From: Mesoplasma lactucae ATCC 49193
GTDB lineage: Bacteria > Bacillota_I > Bacilli_A > Mycoplasmatales > Mycoplasmataceae
Length of the DNA stretch: 64,000 nucleotides
Direction: 5' to 3'
NCBI RefSeq assembly: GCF_002441935.1
Contig: NZ_CP023668.1
Location: forward strand, 620,001 to 684,000
The position numbers and the translations under genes are program-made. The notes beneath the pieces were generated by a model, which had not been told where the DNA came from, ran no database searches, and saw nothing but the letters and a program-made list of their open reading frames with translations. Shown here in pieces: positions 22,243 through 40,363 of this stretch (its first letter is position 1; every line of letters starts with the position of its first letter).

Positions 22243-23820
22243 TTATTTACCTAATTTGTTGTATTCATCTTGAGGTCCATAATTAGTAGCTTTGTAGTCT
22301 GGAATTTCATTTGTCATTTGTTTTACAACTTGACCAATGTAACGTTTTGCATCTTCCATTGAATCATCATCAAATGCTGTAGCTTTTTTGACTTTGTCAT
22401 AAACTTTTTTAGCATCCTTGTTTTTGTGGAAGAAGTTAATAATGTTGAATTTTAAATCTTGCATTTTATCTTGTGGCAATCATTTAATTAAACGTTCTTT
22501 GATTGCTAAAAGAACAAAGGCTTCATCAATTTGATCCATTGGGTTGTATTGTTTTTGTTTTAACATTTCCATGATTTTTGAACCATTGCTCAAGATTTGA
22601 GCAGTTTCATCATCTAAATCAGAACCAAATTTTGCAAATGATTGTAATTCAAAGTATTGTGCTAAATCTAATTTCAATGTTCCTGAAACTTGTTTAACAG
22701 CTTTTAGTTGAGCAGTTGACCCAACACGTGAAACTGATAGTCCAGTATCAACAGCAGGACGAATCCCTGAGTTGAATAAGTCTGATTGTAAGAAAATTTG
22801 TCCATCAGTAATTGAAATAACGTTAGTTGGAATGTATGCTGAAATATCTCCGGCTTGTGTTTCAATGATTGGTAAAGCAGTAATTGAACCACCACCATAA
22901 GCTTCAGTAACACGAGCGGCACGTTCTAATAAACGTGAGTGTAAGTAGAATACATCTCCAGGATAAGCTTCACGTCCGGGTGGTCTACGTAGTAATAATG
23001 ACATTTCACGATAAGCAACGGCGTGTTTTGATAAATCATCATAAACGATTAACACGTCTTCTCCTTCGCTCATTCATTTTTCTCCGATAGTAACACCAGT
23101 ATATGGAGCTAAGTATTGCATTGGAGCTGATTCAGATGCCCCAGCATTAACAACAACAGTGTAATCCATTGCACCAAATTTACGTAATTTTTCAACGATT
23201 TGAGCAATTGTTGAATCTTTTTGTCCAATAGCAACGTAAATACATTTTACGTTTTTACCTTTTTGGTTAATAATTGCATCTACTGCAATTGCAGTTTTCC
23301 CTGTTTGACGGTCACCAATGATTAACTCACGTTGTCCTTTACCAATCGGGATAATTGAATCGATTGATAAGATTCCTGTAGCCATAGGTTGATCAACAGA
23401 TTTACGAGCCATAACTCCAGTTGCAATTTTTTCAACTGGGCTATATTCTTTGGCGTTTAAATCTCCGGCACCATCAATAGGTTGACCGATAGCATTAACA
23501 ACACGTCCGATTAGTTCGTCACCAACTGGTGCTTCAACAACACGACCTGTACGTTTAACTTTGTCCCCTTCTTTGATTAAGTCACCATCACCTAAGATAA
23601 CAGCTCCAACTAAACCTTCTTCAAGGTTAAGAACCATTCCATAAATGTCATTTGGGAAAAGTAATAATTCACCCATTAGGGCATTATCTAAACCATAAAT
23701 AAGAGATACTCCATCCCCAATGGTAATAACTGTACCTTCTTCGGTTTCAACAACGTCTTTACCATAGCGTTTGATTTGATCTTCAATTACAGCAGAGATT
23801 TCTTTAATATTAAATGCCAT
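22243..23820 (-). CDS. atpA: ATP synthase F1 alpha subunit
   Basis: Non-catalytic nucleotide-binding subunit, 525 aa. Two in-frame TGA Trp codons (near 22480 and 23074). Walker [17 protein letters not shown], the hallmark [22 protein letters not shown], and [14 protein letters not shown] with the conserved arginine are present. ATG at 23818-23820, with GAGGTGG overlapping the end of atpH. Confidence 0.98.
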
Positions 23821-23823
23821 GTA

Positions 23824-24411
23824 TTAGTCCACCTCTTTTTCTGTTTTTTTATTTTGATTTTCTAAAATTTGGTAGCGAATGTGGTCAAGTTTACCTTTAA
23901 CAGAACCGTCAAAGATACGTCCTTCAACAACGATTTCTACCCCACCAATCAATGATTGGTCAATTTTATTAACAAGCTTAATATTTTTGTTAAGTTTTTT
24001 ACCGATTTTTTCTTCGAATTGTTTTACTTGAGCATCTGAAATAGGTTCAGTTGATCAAATTACTCCATATTCATTACCGGCTTTTAAGCTAAGAATACGA
24101 CGAGTCTTTTTAAAGACATCTCTTGCGTATTCAAATTCTGATGCTGCAGCTAGTAACTTCATAGCGTTAACTATGTAAGGGTTAAAACCAGCTTTTGTGA
24201 AAACATCATCAATGATTTTATCTTTATCAATATCAATTGAATTTGTATCAATTTTGATTGATAGTAAATCAACTAAGTTTTGATTGTTTTTTAATAAATC
24301 AATCAAAACTCCAGTTTGTTCAATAAATTCATTTTCTTTTTTATTTTCAACAGCAATGTTTGCTAAAGCGATTCCTCAATTGTCTGATACTTTAGAATCC
24401 AATAAAGCCAT
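23824..24411 (-). CDS. atpH: ATP synthase F1 delta subunit
   Basis: Peripheral-stalk subunit that ties the F1 head to subunit b, 195 aa. It starts MALLDSKVSDNWGIALANIA (family: A--YA-ALf-iA) and ends with a beta domain containing the signature LIGGVEIVVEGRIFDGSVKGKL (family: liGG-ii-i-d-v-D-Si-~kL). The TGA at about 24373 and 24055 are Trp. ATG at 24409-24411 overlaps the atpF TAA by 1 base (TAATG), so translation is probably coupled. Confidence 0.93.
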
Positions 24412-24950
24412 TAGATAAGACCTTTAGTTGAATCTAATTCTTTTAAGTAATCTTCAACCAATTTTTTGTTTTTATCAGTTGAAACATTTTCTTGAAGAAT
24501 TTCTTGAGCAGCTTGGAAAGCAACATCAATAATTGCTTGTTTAATGTTAGCTTCCGCTTCTGATTGCGCTTTGGCAATTGAGTTTTTAGCTTGTGTTTGA
24601 ATGTTACTTGCTTCAGCGCTAGCTTCGTCAAGTATTTTTATTTTTTGTGCGTCAGCGTCAGCACGTGCATTTTTAAGAATAGTTGATGATTGAGTTTTTG
24701 CGTTAGTTAATAAAACACTAGCAGCTTTTTTATCTTTATTTGCTTGTGTTTGTTTTTCTACAGCATCATCTAATAATTCATTAATTTTTGCTCTACGGTT
24801 ATCAATAGAGTTTCTAAATGGTTTATAAACTCACTTAGCAAGTAAAACAACGATAACAATAGTTGCCAACACGTGAGCTATGAAGTTCGGTAAGTTCGGG
24901 AATAAATCCGGAAGAATCTCTGGAACTCCAGCAGTCATTAATAGTGGCAT
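24411..24950 (-). CDS. atpF: ATP synthase Fo subunit b
   Basis: 179 aa: a short periplasmic-side N-terminus, one membrane helix (NFIAHVLATIVIVVLLAKWVY) followed by KPFRNSIDNRRAKINELLDD, then a long charged Ala/Gln/Lys-rich coiled coil that forms the peripheral stalk. There is no lipobox cysteine at the N-terminus here, unlike in some mycoplasma b subunits. ATG at 24948-24950 with AAGAAGG upstream. Confidence 0.95.
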
Positions 24951-25013
24951 GTTTTACCTTCTTTCTTTGATACTTTGTTTTTAATTATTTCTTTAATATT
25001 GTTTGAAATTGTA

Positions 25014-25328
25014 TTAGGCAACAAAGATTAAAAGAATAGCGATAACTAGAGAATAAACAGCTCCAGATTCAGCAATTCCGGCTCCAATAATCATAACTGA
25101 TTGAATTTTTGAAGCCATTTCTGGGTTTCTTCCGATAGCCATACATGCTCCTTGAGCAGCTACCCCTTGACCAATTCCGGCTCCGAATGTACCGATTCCG
25201 GCAATCCCAGCTCCTAAGAATTTATATCCATCTGCTGCTGTTGTTTCAGCCATTAAGTTAGGCATAACAGTTGCAAAAGCACTGAATAAGTTCATGTATA
25301 CGTTTGTCATTAAATCTGCGAATAACAT
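25014..25328 (-). CDS. atpE: ATP synthase Fo subunit c
   Basis: Proteolipid of the rotor ring, 104 aa with two membrane helices. GAGIAGIGTFGAGIGQGVAAQGA and the polar loop GRNPEM are followed by IIGAGIAESGAVYSLVIA, in which the Glu is the ion-binding carboxylate. The surroundings look like an H+-type site (no obvious Na+ ligand set). An N-terminal extension of about 33 residues precedes the first core helix. ATG at 25326-25328, strong AAAGGAG. Confidence 0.96.
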   Translation of the reverse strand: MLFADLMTNVYMNLFSAFATVMPNLMAETTAADGYKFLGAGIAGIGTFGAGIGQGVAAQGACMAIGRNPEMASKIQSVMIIGAGIAESGAVYSLVIAILLIFVA

Positions 25329-25371
25329 ATAATTATCTCCTTTGATTTGTTTTTATATTTAAAAGTTAAGA

Positions 25372-26289
25372 CTATAAAGCAACTTGTACTGCTTTGTCTT
25401 TTTTGTGTCCGATCTTGTGTCCCAATTTATGTTTTTTAGTTGAGTCTCTTTCAAGAGCTTCAGCTTTGTCATCTTCTTTGTCTTCTCCCATTGCTTCTTG
25501 TCAATATGAGAATGTTAACATTGCAAATACTAATGCTTGAATTCCTCCATCGAATAAATCGAAGTACATGTGAATTCAAGGCGCAAATAAAGTAGTGAAG
25601 ATATTGAATCCTGCTCAGAAGTAAATGTATTGATAGTTTCAGGTTTGATCGTATAGAACCTTATCACCATTTGCATTTTCAACTTCGTTGTAGATTCTTC
25701 CAACAACGTTTCCTGAACCGTCAAATCCAGCTTGAATGTTGATGAATAATGCGTAAAGTAATCCTAAGATTACAGCTCCACCAAGCATATTACCAAATAG
25801 ACGGAAAGAAAGTGAAATTAGGGGTGAAAATTGGGTAAGAATTTCAATCGGGTTCACGTATCGTTTGAAGTAACCTCATTTTTGATACTTGAATCCAAAA
25901 TAGTAGATTGAAAAGAATGTTACAAGTGCCATACTTAAAGCTACTGTATATGTTGTTGCTAGTGATTCTATCCCTAAAAGAGATAAGATACATGAAACAA
26001 AGATATACATGGTAATGTACATTGCGTAAGGTGTTAATTTTCGGTATTTTTTACCCATAGAACTAACAACTAAGTTTTCACAAAAGGTTATATACATTTC
26101 CATCAAAACTAAGAATCCACTCATTTGTCCACCGTTTTTATCGTGGTTACGAATTTTAACATTGTATAGAAGACAAATTAAACTGATAATCAAGGCTGTG
26201 AAAATAATAGACATAAACTGTGGCGTTCAAACGTTATAGTTATTCTTTATAGTATCACCAAGACTACCCATTAGATTAGGTTGCAACAT
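25372..26289 (-). CDS. atpB: ATP synthase Fo subunit a
   Basis: Stator channel subunit, 305 aa, with about six membrane helices. TGA Trp codons at about 26215, 25858, 25636 and 25525 are within the gene. The critical helix reads PLISLSFRLFGNMLGGAVIL, where the Arg in SxRLFGN is the essential channel arginine. A His/Lys/Glu/Asp-rich C-terminal tail ends the protein. ATG at 26287-26289, preceded by GGAAGGGGG; it overlaps the upstream gene by 14 bases. Confidence 0.96.
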
Positions 26290-26743
26290 TGTTTCCCCCT
26301 TCCTTTTTTTGATTTTTTTTAAACATATTTGTAGTTCTATTATCCTTAATCACAGCTTCAAAACCTTGGATTAATGGGATTAATATGATCGGGCTAAATC
26401 CAATTAAAACACCATAGATATTAAAGATATCATTAGGAATAAAAACAGAAAATATGAATGGAATAAAATATAGGCCAATTCTTAAGATAAATAAGAAAAT
26501 GAAATAATAGTAATTTTCAGTTTTTACCAACGCTTTGTATGAAAACATAACGCCGAAAAGAGCAATTGTTGTACATATTGCAGCAATCGCATAACCTGTT
26601 ATTCACTCTCAACTAATCACTTTGCAAGCTACTAAAATAGCTAACAAAACTAACGTAAACGTAATTAACAAAACTAATGAGATATAAAATCATTTGTTTT
26701 CTTGATTTCATCTATGTTTAGGTTTTTTGGTTAGTTGCTTCAT
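26276..26743 (-). CDS. AtpI-like membrane protein at the head of the ATP synthase operon
   Basis: 155 aa with a basic N-terminus and four hydrophobic segments (about residues 20-40, 48-68, 77-100, 105-125), then a Lys/Asn-rich tail. Identification as AtpI rests on position (first gene, directly before and overlapping atpB) and on topology; sequence similarity cannot be judged by eye. AtpI-type proteins help ring assembly or Mg2+ supply in other bacteria. ATG at 26741-26743 with a GAGGTAAG / AAGGGA region upstream. Three TGA Trp codons in the N-terminal half. The gap behind it (26744-26830) must hold the operon promoter, but no clear -35/-10 was found. Confidence 0.75.
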
Positions 26744-26830
26744 TCCCTTACTTACCTCAATTTTTAAATATAATTATCCACTCCTTCTATTTTAGTACGA
26801 ATCGAGACATATTTCTTGAAAAAGTCGAAC

Positions 26831-26860
26831 AAAAACCGCGGATTTATGGCCGCGGTTTTT
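26831..26860 (-). terminator. Intrinsic terminator of upp
   Basis: An 11-bp perfect stem AAAAACCGCGG (26831-26841) / CCGCGGTTTTT (26850-26860) with an 8-base loop. The GC core and terminal Us are textbook; it may work in both directions. Confidence 0.88.
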
Positions 26861-26889
26861 ATATTTTTTATAAACAAATATACTTACTT

Positions 26890-27513
<624 letters not shown>

Positions 27514-27533
27514 TTTTATATCTACCTTTCTTA

Positions 27534-27565
27534 AAAAAATAGGATGTGTCTTTATAGACTCATCC
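27534..27565 (-). terminator. Terminator-like hairpin between glyA and upp
   Basis: GGATGTGTC (27542-27550) / GACTCATCC (27557-27565) with a 6-base loop; on the minus strand the stem is followed by TATTTTTTT. It sits only 20-odd bases upstream of the upp start, so it may also attenuate upp. Confidence 0.7.
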
Positions 27566-27576
27566 GTATTTATAAA

Positions 27577-28818
27577 TTAATAACTTAATCCTTCGTATAG
27601 AGGGAATTTATCACATAGTTCTTTAACTTCGGCCTTAATTCTTGCTAAGTTTTCATCACTATGATCTTTTAAAGCGCTAGAAATCATGTTTCCAACTTGT
27701 TTGAATTCAGTTTCTTTGAAACCTCTTGTAGTCATAGCTGGAGTTCCAATCCTTACACCAGATGTGTTGTATGGAGTTTCAGTATCAAATGGAAGTAACT
27801 CTTTATTAGTTACAATTCCAACTGATTCTAAAATCGCTTCAGCTTCTCTTCCAGTAATTCCAAAGCTTTCTTTAACTTCAAAGTTAATTAAATGATTATC
27901 AGTTCCGTTGGTTAAAACTTTAACTCCATTATCCATTAAAGTTTGTGCTAAAACTTTTGCATTGATAACAACTTGTTCAATGTATTGTTTGTACTCTAAA
28001 GTATCAGCTTCACATAAAGCTTGAGTTTTTCCAGCGATTAAGTTTTCTAAAGGTCCACCTTGTGTTCCTGGGAAAACTGCAGAGTCAATTTTTTTAGCAT
28101 ATTGAGCTTTACATAAAATCATTCCCCCACGTGAACCACGTAGAGTTTTATGAGTTGTAGTTGTCACAACATCAGCATAAGGAACTGGTGATTCATGAAC
28201 ACCTGCTGCAACTAATCCAGCAATGTGAGCCATATCAACCATTAATTTAGCATCAACTTTATCAGCGATTTCTTTAAAACGTTTAAAGTCAATTTTACGA
28301 GAATAAGCACTAGCTCCAGCAACAATTAGTTTTGGTTGAAATTCAATTGCTAGTCTTTCAACTTCATCATAATCAATTAAATCAGTATCTTTATCAACAC
28401 CATAAAAAGCAAAGTTATAAGTTTTACCAGAGAAGTTAACACTTGACCCATGAGTTAAGTGTCCACCAGCATTTAATCCCATTGATAAAATTTTATCTCC
28501 TGGATTAACTAAAACTTTATAAGCAGCTTCATTTGCTTGAGAACCTGAATGTGGTTGAAGGTTTGCGTGATCTGCACCAAAGATTTTTTTAGCTAAATCA
28601 ATTCCTAATTGCTCAACAACATCAATATATTCGCATCCACCATAATATCTTCTACCAGGATATCCTTCAGCATATTTATTGGTGAAAACTGAACCATTAC
28701 ATTCCATTACAGCTTCAGATACAAAGTTTTCAGAAGCAATTAATTCGATGTGTGAGCGTTGGCGATTTAATTCACCATTCATAGCATCGGTAATTCTTTT
28801 ATCCATTTTTTTATCCAT
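27577..28818 (-). CDS. glyA: Serine hydroxymethyltransferase
   Basis: PLP enzyme that converts serine and tetrahydrofolate to glycine and methylene-THF. 413 aa from the ATG at 28816-28818. The motifs [54 protein letters not shown] and the PLP-lysine site [14 protein letters not shown] are seen. A second ATG four codons on (28804-28806) is also possible; neither has a good Shine-Dalgarno. It overlaps the rpiB stop by 8 bases, so coupling is likely. Provides one-carbon units; ties in with folC/folT elsewhere in the window. Confidence 0.96.
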   Translation of the reverse strand: MDKKMDKRITDAMNGELNRQRSHIELIASENFVSEAVMECNGSVFTNKYAEGYPGRRYYGGCEYIDVVEQLGIDLAKKIFGADHANLQPHSGSQANEAAYKVLVNPGDKILSMGLNAGGHLTHGSSVNFSGKTYNFAFYGVDKDTDLIDYDEVERLAIEFQPKLIVAGASAYSRKIDFKRFKEIADKVDAKLMVDMAHIAGLVAAGVHESPVPYADVVTTTTHKTLRGSRGGMILCKAQYAKKIDSAVFPGTQGGPLENLIAGKTQALCEADTLEYKQYIEQVVINAKVLAQTLMDNGVKVLTNGTDNHLINFEVKESFGITGREAEAILESVGIVTNKELLPFDTETPYNTSGVRIGTPAMTTRGFKETEFKQVGNMISSALKDHSDENLARIKAEVKELCDKFPLYEGLSY

Positions 28819-29254
28819 TGTATTCATCAATAGTATTAACTCTTTCTGTATGTCTTCCACCTTCAAATGGAGTTTCTAAAAATGCATCAACTAATTTAAT
28901 TGCTTTATCAACAGCAATTAATCTAGCTCCGGTTGCTAAAACATTACAGTTGTTGTGTTGGCGAATTAATTGGGCAGTTTCAAGTTCATAAACTAATCCA
29001 GCTCTAATTCCTTTAACTTTGTTTGCTGCAATTGAAATTCCAATTCCAGTTCCACAAATTACAATTCCTAAAGAATCTTTGTCTTTAGCAACAGCTTCTC
29101 CTAAAGCAATTCCTTCTTCAGAATAGCTGCATGACTTACCATCTTCATTTCCCATGTCAATGACTTCATAACCTTTATCAACTAAGTGATTAACGATCGC
29201 TTTTTTCATTTCAACAGCAGTATGGTCATTTGAAATATAAATTTTTTGTGCCAT
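28811..29254 (-). CDS. rpiB: Ribose-5-phosphate isomerase B (RpiB/LacAB family)
   Basis: Interconverts ribose 5-phosphate and ribulose 5-phosphate in the pentose phosphate pathway. 147 aa. [14 protein letters not shown], the active-site loop [20 protein letters not shown] with the catalytic Cys, [15 protein letters not shown] and [12 protein letters not shown] are RpiB family blocks. ATG at 29252-29254 with AAAGGAG. The order rpiB-glyA-upp-atp is the same as in Bacillus (ywlF-ywlG-glyA-upp-atp) without ywlG. A LacA/LacB-type isomerase is a less likely reading. Confidence 0.92.
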   Translation of the reverse strand: MAQKIYISNDHTAVEMKKAIVNHLVDKGYEVIDMGNEDGKSCSYSEEGIALGEAVAKDKDSLGIVICGTGIGISIAANKVKGIRAGLVYELETAQLIRQHNNCNVLATGARLIAVDKAIKLVDAFLETPFEGGRHTERVNTIDEYNG

Positions 29255-29277
29255 AAAAATTCTCTCCTTTTATTCTT

Positions 29278-29317
29278 CCTTGTTTGAAAAACAAGGTCTT
29301 AAATTAACTTTATTATA
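29278..29317 (-). promoter_or_regulatory. Possible rpiB-glyA promoter with leader hairpin
   Basis: TATAAT on the minus strand (29312-29317), just after the rpoC terminator. In the leader is a perfect 8-bp hairpin CCTTGTTT (29278-29285) / AAACAAGG (29289-29296) with no T tract. The -35 is not evident. Confidence 0.4.
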
Positions 29318-29325
29318 CAATTAAA

Positions 29326-29360
29326 AACAAAAAAAGACCTAAGTCTAAACTTAAGTCTTT
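29326..29360 (-). terminator. Intrinsic terminator of the rpoB-rpoC operon
   Basis: AAAGACCTAAGT (29333-29344) / ACTTAAGTCTTT (29349-29360), one G-U pair, 4-base loop, then a T-rich tract on the minus strand. 20 bases past the rpoC stop. Confidence 0.85.
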
Positions 29361-29379
29361 TATAAAATTTATAAGAATT

Positions 29380-33147
<3,768 letters not shown>

Positions 33148-33167
33148 TTAGTCTCTTCCCTTCAGTC

Positions 33168-37019
<3,852 letters not shown>

Positions 37020-37044
37020 AGACTTCTCCTTGTTAATTTATTTC

Positions 37045-38214
37045 TTAATCTTTCAATAGATTTGCTATTTTTTTAAAATGTTTATCTTTTCAAGCATAAA
37101 CATTTTTGTTGTTTTCTTTTGTCTTACTTAAAACATTTGCTCCTACTAAAAGAGCAATTTCAGTTTCCACTTCTTCTTTAGTACAATAAACCCCATCAAT
37201 AAAACAATTTCTATCAATCATTTCATCAAGATTAAAGGTTTCAGCATTGTTTCTCATAATAAATGCTAATAATAGTTCTAAATTTTGATCTGAAAACTCT
37301 TTTTCATATCCTTCAGGAATATATTTGTTTTCTTTTAATCAAAGATAACGTTTGGTTAAGTTTGTTTGGTCTTTGACTAATGTTTTTGTTAACTCTAGAT
37401 ACTCATCAGTATTGAAGTTTGTCGCAAATACCTTATCAACTGTTTTTACAAATTGGTTAAAATTTAACGCAATTAGAATTGAAGAATTCATAAATGAGAA
37501 TTCTTGATCTAGTTGGAATAGATATCATTTGATAATGAACTGCATCAAGATAATGTTCAACTGGTTGTATGGGCTAATGTATAAAAACTCTAATCCCAAA
37601 ATTAAAGCCTCAGTAAATCCTGAGAAATTATTTGTTGAGTTAGCTTTTATAAAAGCTCAAAAGTTTTCCAATTCTTGATCAATCAATGAAGGATCTAAAA
37701 GATTCTTAAATTTTGATTTTGTTTTTTCTGAACGTTTAATATTTTCTTTACGATCCATGTCATAACCTAAATTACGAAATAAAATATGTACGATTAATTC
37801 AAAATTTTCTTCATTCAAAGGGAAGTTATTTTGATAAATTAAATCATAAACTTTCAACATATTTTGCATTAATCTCTCATCATAAGAGTTAGGCTTAACT
37901 GTGTCGTTGTTAATATCTGTTAATTCTTTGTATAGCGTTTTGAATGAACTTTTTCCTTGTAGATTCCCGTCCACAAACAAAATTGAAATAATATCGTAAT
38001 ATCTAAATTCACGATACACTTTGTTCATAATATCAACTTTAAAACCATTAATGTAATCGTATAAAAAACGATCATCATCAACTGCCTTTTGAAAAGATCA
38101 ATTGAATTTTGGTCCTTCTTTTGAAGGTAAAGTTGAATAAAAAGTATTAGTTTTTAATTTAGAAGTTTGCTTTTTAATTCACTTATCATCTAAAAAATAG
38201 TCTAAACCAATCAC
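37045..38214 (-). CDS. Hypothetical protein between rplL and rpoB
   Basis: 389 aa, not recognised. It is open only when several TGA codons are read as Trp. Predicted soluble and largely helical, no signal peptide, rich in Asn, Lys, Phe, Leu and aromatic residues. The N-terminal stretch IGLDYFLDDKWIKKQT resembles the start of a DNA- or RNA-binding protein only loosely, and the C-terminal VETEIALLVGANVLSKTK followed by YAWKDKHFKKIANLL could be a winged-helix-like segment (weak). Start is GTG at 38212-38214; upstream is GGAAAGTGGGA. In Bacillus this position holds the methyltransferase gene ybxB (rsmC-like), but no SAM-binding motif is visible here. Co-oriented with rpoB, 25-base gap, so probably co-transcribed. 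Confidence 0.75.
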
Positions 38215-38363
38215 CTAAGTCCCACTTTCCGCTCTCTTAAACTTGTAAGTTATTATCAAATGTTGATTTAGCAGAAGCTCTTAACTAACTAAACTAAAAT
38301 CATTGTGATATAAGTTTATCATATTTTTATACCATATAACAAGAAATATTGAAAGAAAAAAAG

Positions 38364-38395
38364 TAAAAAAGAAGGCAAAGTTCATTGCCCTCTTT
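38364..38395 (-). terminator. Terminator downstream of rplL
   Basis: AAAGAAGGCAA (38368-38378) / TTGCCCTCTTT (38385-38395), followed by six Ts on the minus strand. It separates rplJ-rplL from the rpoB unit; the latter then needs its own promoter within 38215-38360, where no clear one is visible. Confidence 0.8.
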
Positions 38396-38420
38396 AATAT
38401 TAATAATTAGATTAAATTAA

Positions 38421-38789
38421 TTATTTAATGTCTACTGAAGCTCCAGCAGCAACTAATTTTTCTTTAATTTCTTCTGCTTCTTCAGGTTTAATGTTTTCTT
38501 TAATTGCAACTGGTAAAGTTCCGTCTACAATTTTTTTAGCGTCCATTAATCCAGCTCCAGTGATTTCTTTAACAACTTTGATTACACCAACTTTTTGTGC
38601 TCCTGCGTTTGTTAAGAATACTGATACTTCAGAAGGTGCTGCTGCTGCATCTCCTCCTGCTGCTGGTGCTGCTACAGCTGCTGCTGCAACAACTCCGAAG
38701 TGGTCTTCGATTTCTTTAACTAATGAGTTTAAGTCTGATAAAGTCATTGTTTCTAATGCGTCAATAATATCTTTGTTTGTAATTGCCAT
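38421..38789 (-). CDS. rplL: 50S ribosomal protein L7/L12
   Basis: Stalk protein that recruits translation factors, 122 aa. N-terminal dimerisation helix pair, an Ala-rich hinge (VVAAAAVAAPAAGGDAAAAP) and the conserved C-terminal domain KVGVIKVVKEITGAGLMDAKKIVDG with EEAEEIKEKLVAAGASVDIK. ATG at 38787-38789 with AAGGAG. It follows rplJ by 72 bases. Confidence 0.98.
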   Translation of the reverse strand: MAITNKDIIDALETMTLSDLNSLVKEIEDHFGVVAAAAVAAPAAGGDAAAAPSEVSVFLTNAGAQKVGVIKVVKEITGAGLMDAKKIVDGTLPVAIKENIKPEEAEEIKEKLVAAGASVDIK

Positions 38790-38861
38790 GTTTATGTTCT
38801 CCTTATGTTTTTAAAATTTTATTGTTTGTATTTACTAATAGTCCGATTTGCTCTTCTTATT

Positions 38862-39368
38862 TTAGTTTTGTTCTTGTTCTTTTTTTTCTGCAACTGCATT
38901 AATTGCGTTCATTACTTGACGTAATGGGTATAATAATGAGTTTGCGAACATTGAGTATAGGTCTTCACGTGAAGGTAAAGATGCGATTTCAGTAATTCCT
39001 GCTGTATCTTTAACTTGTCCTTCAAAGATCCCTGCTTTTAAAATTAAATCAGGGTTTTTCTTTGCGAAGTTTGCAACTAATTTAGGTGCTGCAACTCCAT
39101 CTTCTTTAGAGAAGATGAATACGTTTTGTTTTGTTAAGAATGGAATTAATTCATTAAATCCGTCTTCTTCAGCAGCTCTTCTAACTAATGAGTCTTTGTA
39201 AACTTTAACTTCAATTCCTTGTTTTAAAGCTTCACGACGTAATTCAGTCATTTGAGCAACTGTTAAGTTTTTGTATTCAGCGATTGCAGTTCCTTGGTTA
39301 TCTTTAAGTTTTGCTGCAATTTCTGCTACGATTTTAGCTTTTTGTTCGTGTGCTGGTCTTTGTGCCAT
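38862..39368 (-). CDS. rplJ: 50S ribosomal protein L10
   Basis: Stalk base protein, 168 aa. RPAHEQKAKIVAEIAAKLKD, AEYKNLTVAQMTELRREAL, VYKDSLVRRA and the C-terminal helix that binds L7/L12 dimers are recognisable. ATG at 39366-39368, GGAGGGAAA upstream. In the usual circuit free L10-L12 complex represses its own mRNA; the leader 39410-39554 carries the matching elements. Confidence 0.97.
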   Translation of the reverse strand: MAQRPAHEQKAKIVAEIAAKLKDNQGTAIAEYKNLTVAQMTELRREALKQGIEVKVYKDSLVRRAAEEDGFNELIPFLTKQNVFIFSKEDGVAAPKLVANFAKKNPDLILKAGIFEGQVKDTAGITEIASLPSREDLYSMFANSLLYPLRQVMNAINAVAEKKEQEQN

Positions 39369-39409
39369 TTATTTCCCTCCTTATTCTAATTAATATTTTT
39401 AGTTAATTT

Positions 39410-39554
39410 GAAAATAAGAAAAAACCTCAATCATTCAAAATTGAAAGACCGAGGTTAAAAAGCAAATTGTTTTTATTAAAAAAGAATTTTGTTTAGCTTT
39501 TTCCTCGGTAACAGATTAAGGGTTTCCCCAGTTACTTTCTTCGGTACTAATAGC
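39410..39554 (-). promoter_or_regulatory. L10 (rplJ) leader with attenuator
   Basis: On the minus strand the leader folds a proximal domain with GTAAC/GTTAC enclosing a GGG-GAAA-CCC hairpin (about 39511-39535), typical of the L10-binding leader. Downstream, AACCTC / GAGGTT (39423-39428 / 39451-39456) plus an inner stem form a terminator followed by TTTTTTCTT. The segment ACCGAGG (39448-39454) can instead pair with CCTCGGT (39503-39509), a mutually exclusive antiterminator. So rplJ is probably controlled by transcription attenuation in response to L10. Known as the L10 leader family in Firmicutes. Confidence 0.8.
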
Positions 39555-39560
39555 TTTTTT

Positions 39561-39589
39561 ATTATATCGAAGATAAGAAAATATGTAAA
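39561..39589 (-). promoter_or_regulatory. Promoter of rplJ-rplL
   Basis: Minus strand TTTACA (39584-39589), exactly 17 bases, TATAAT (39561-39566). Transcription would start near 39554, at the first base of the L10 leader. Confidence 0.75.
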
Positions 39590-39619
39590 CAAAATTTATT
39601 TTTAAAAATTTATTTTTCT

Positions 39620-39650
39620 TAGAAAATAAAAACACCTAAGCTAGGTGTTT
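39620..39650 (-). terminator. Intrinsic terminator of rplK-rplA
   Basis: AAACACCT (39630-39637) / AGGTGTTT (39643-39650) with a 5-base loop, followed by T-rich sequence on the minus strand. Confidence 0.8.
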
Positions 39651-39673
39651 AAATTTGAAGTTTAATAATTAAA

Positions 39674-40363
39674 TTATTTAGCTTCTAAATCAATTTTGAT
39701 TCCAGGCCCCATTGTTGAAGAAATAGTTACACTTGTGATGTATGCTCCTTTAACAGTTTGAGGTTTTACTTTTAAGATTTCTGAAACGATTGCGTTTAAG
39801 TTTTTAACTAAGTCAGCATCATCGAATGAAACTTTACCAATGATAGTTTGTACGTTTCCTTCTTTGTCAGCACGGTATTCAACTTTTCCTTTTTTAACGT
39901 CGTCAATTGCTTTAGCAACATCCATTGTTACAGTTCCAGTTTTTGGGTTTGGCATTAATCCTTTTGGTCCTAAGATTTTTCCGATAGGTCCTAATTTAGC
40001 CATAATTTCAGGAGTAGCAATAATTACGTCAAAGTCGAATCAGTTTTCGTCTTTAATTTTGTTAATTAAATCTTCTCCTCCAACATAATCAGCTCCAGCT
40101 GCTTGTGCTTCTTTTGCTTTAGTGTTTGTTAATACTAAAACTCTTTGAGTTTTACCTGTTCCTGCTGGTAAAACAATAGCTCCACGAACTTGTTGATCAG
40201 CTTTACGTGGGTCGATGTTTAAGTTGAAAGCGATTTCAACTGTTGAATCGAATTTAGTTGATGAAGTGTCTTTTGCTAATTTAACTGCATCATTAACTGA
40301 GTAAGCTTGTTTTTTATCAAACTTTTCTAAAGCTTTTTTACGGTTTTTTGTTAATTTAGCCAT
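39674..40363 (-). CDS. rplA: 50S ribosomal protein L1
   Basis: 229 aa; builds the mobile L1 stalk at the E site. [79 protein letters not shown] and the end [16 protein letters not shown] are family blocks. One TGA Trp near 40040. ATG at 40361-40363 overlaps the rplK stop by 1 base (TAATG). Confidence 0.97.

Noticed and set aside
38215-38360. Search for the rpoB-operon promoter
   Set aside because: Several A/T-rich -10-like elements (e.g. TATGAT near 38325) were seen, but none has a suitable -35 at 16-18 bases, so no promoter is claimed.
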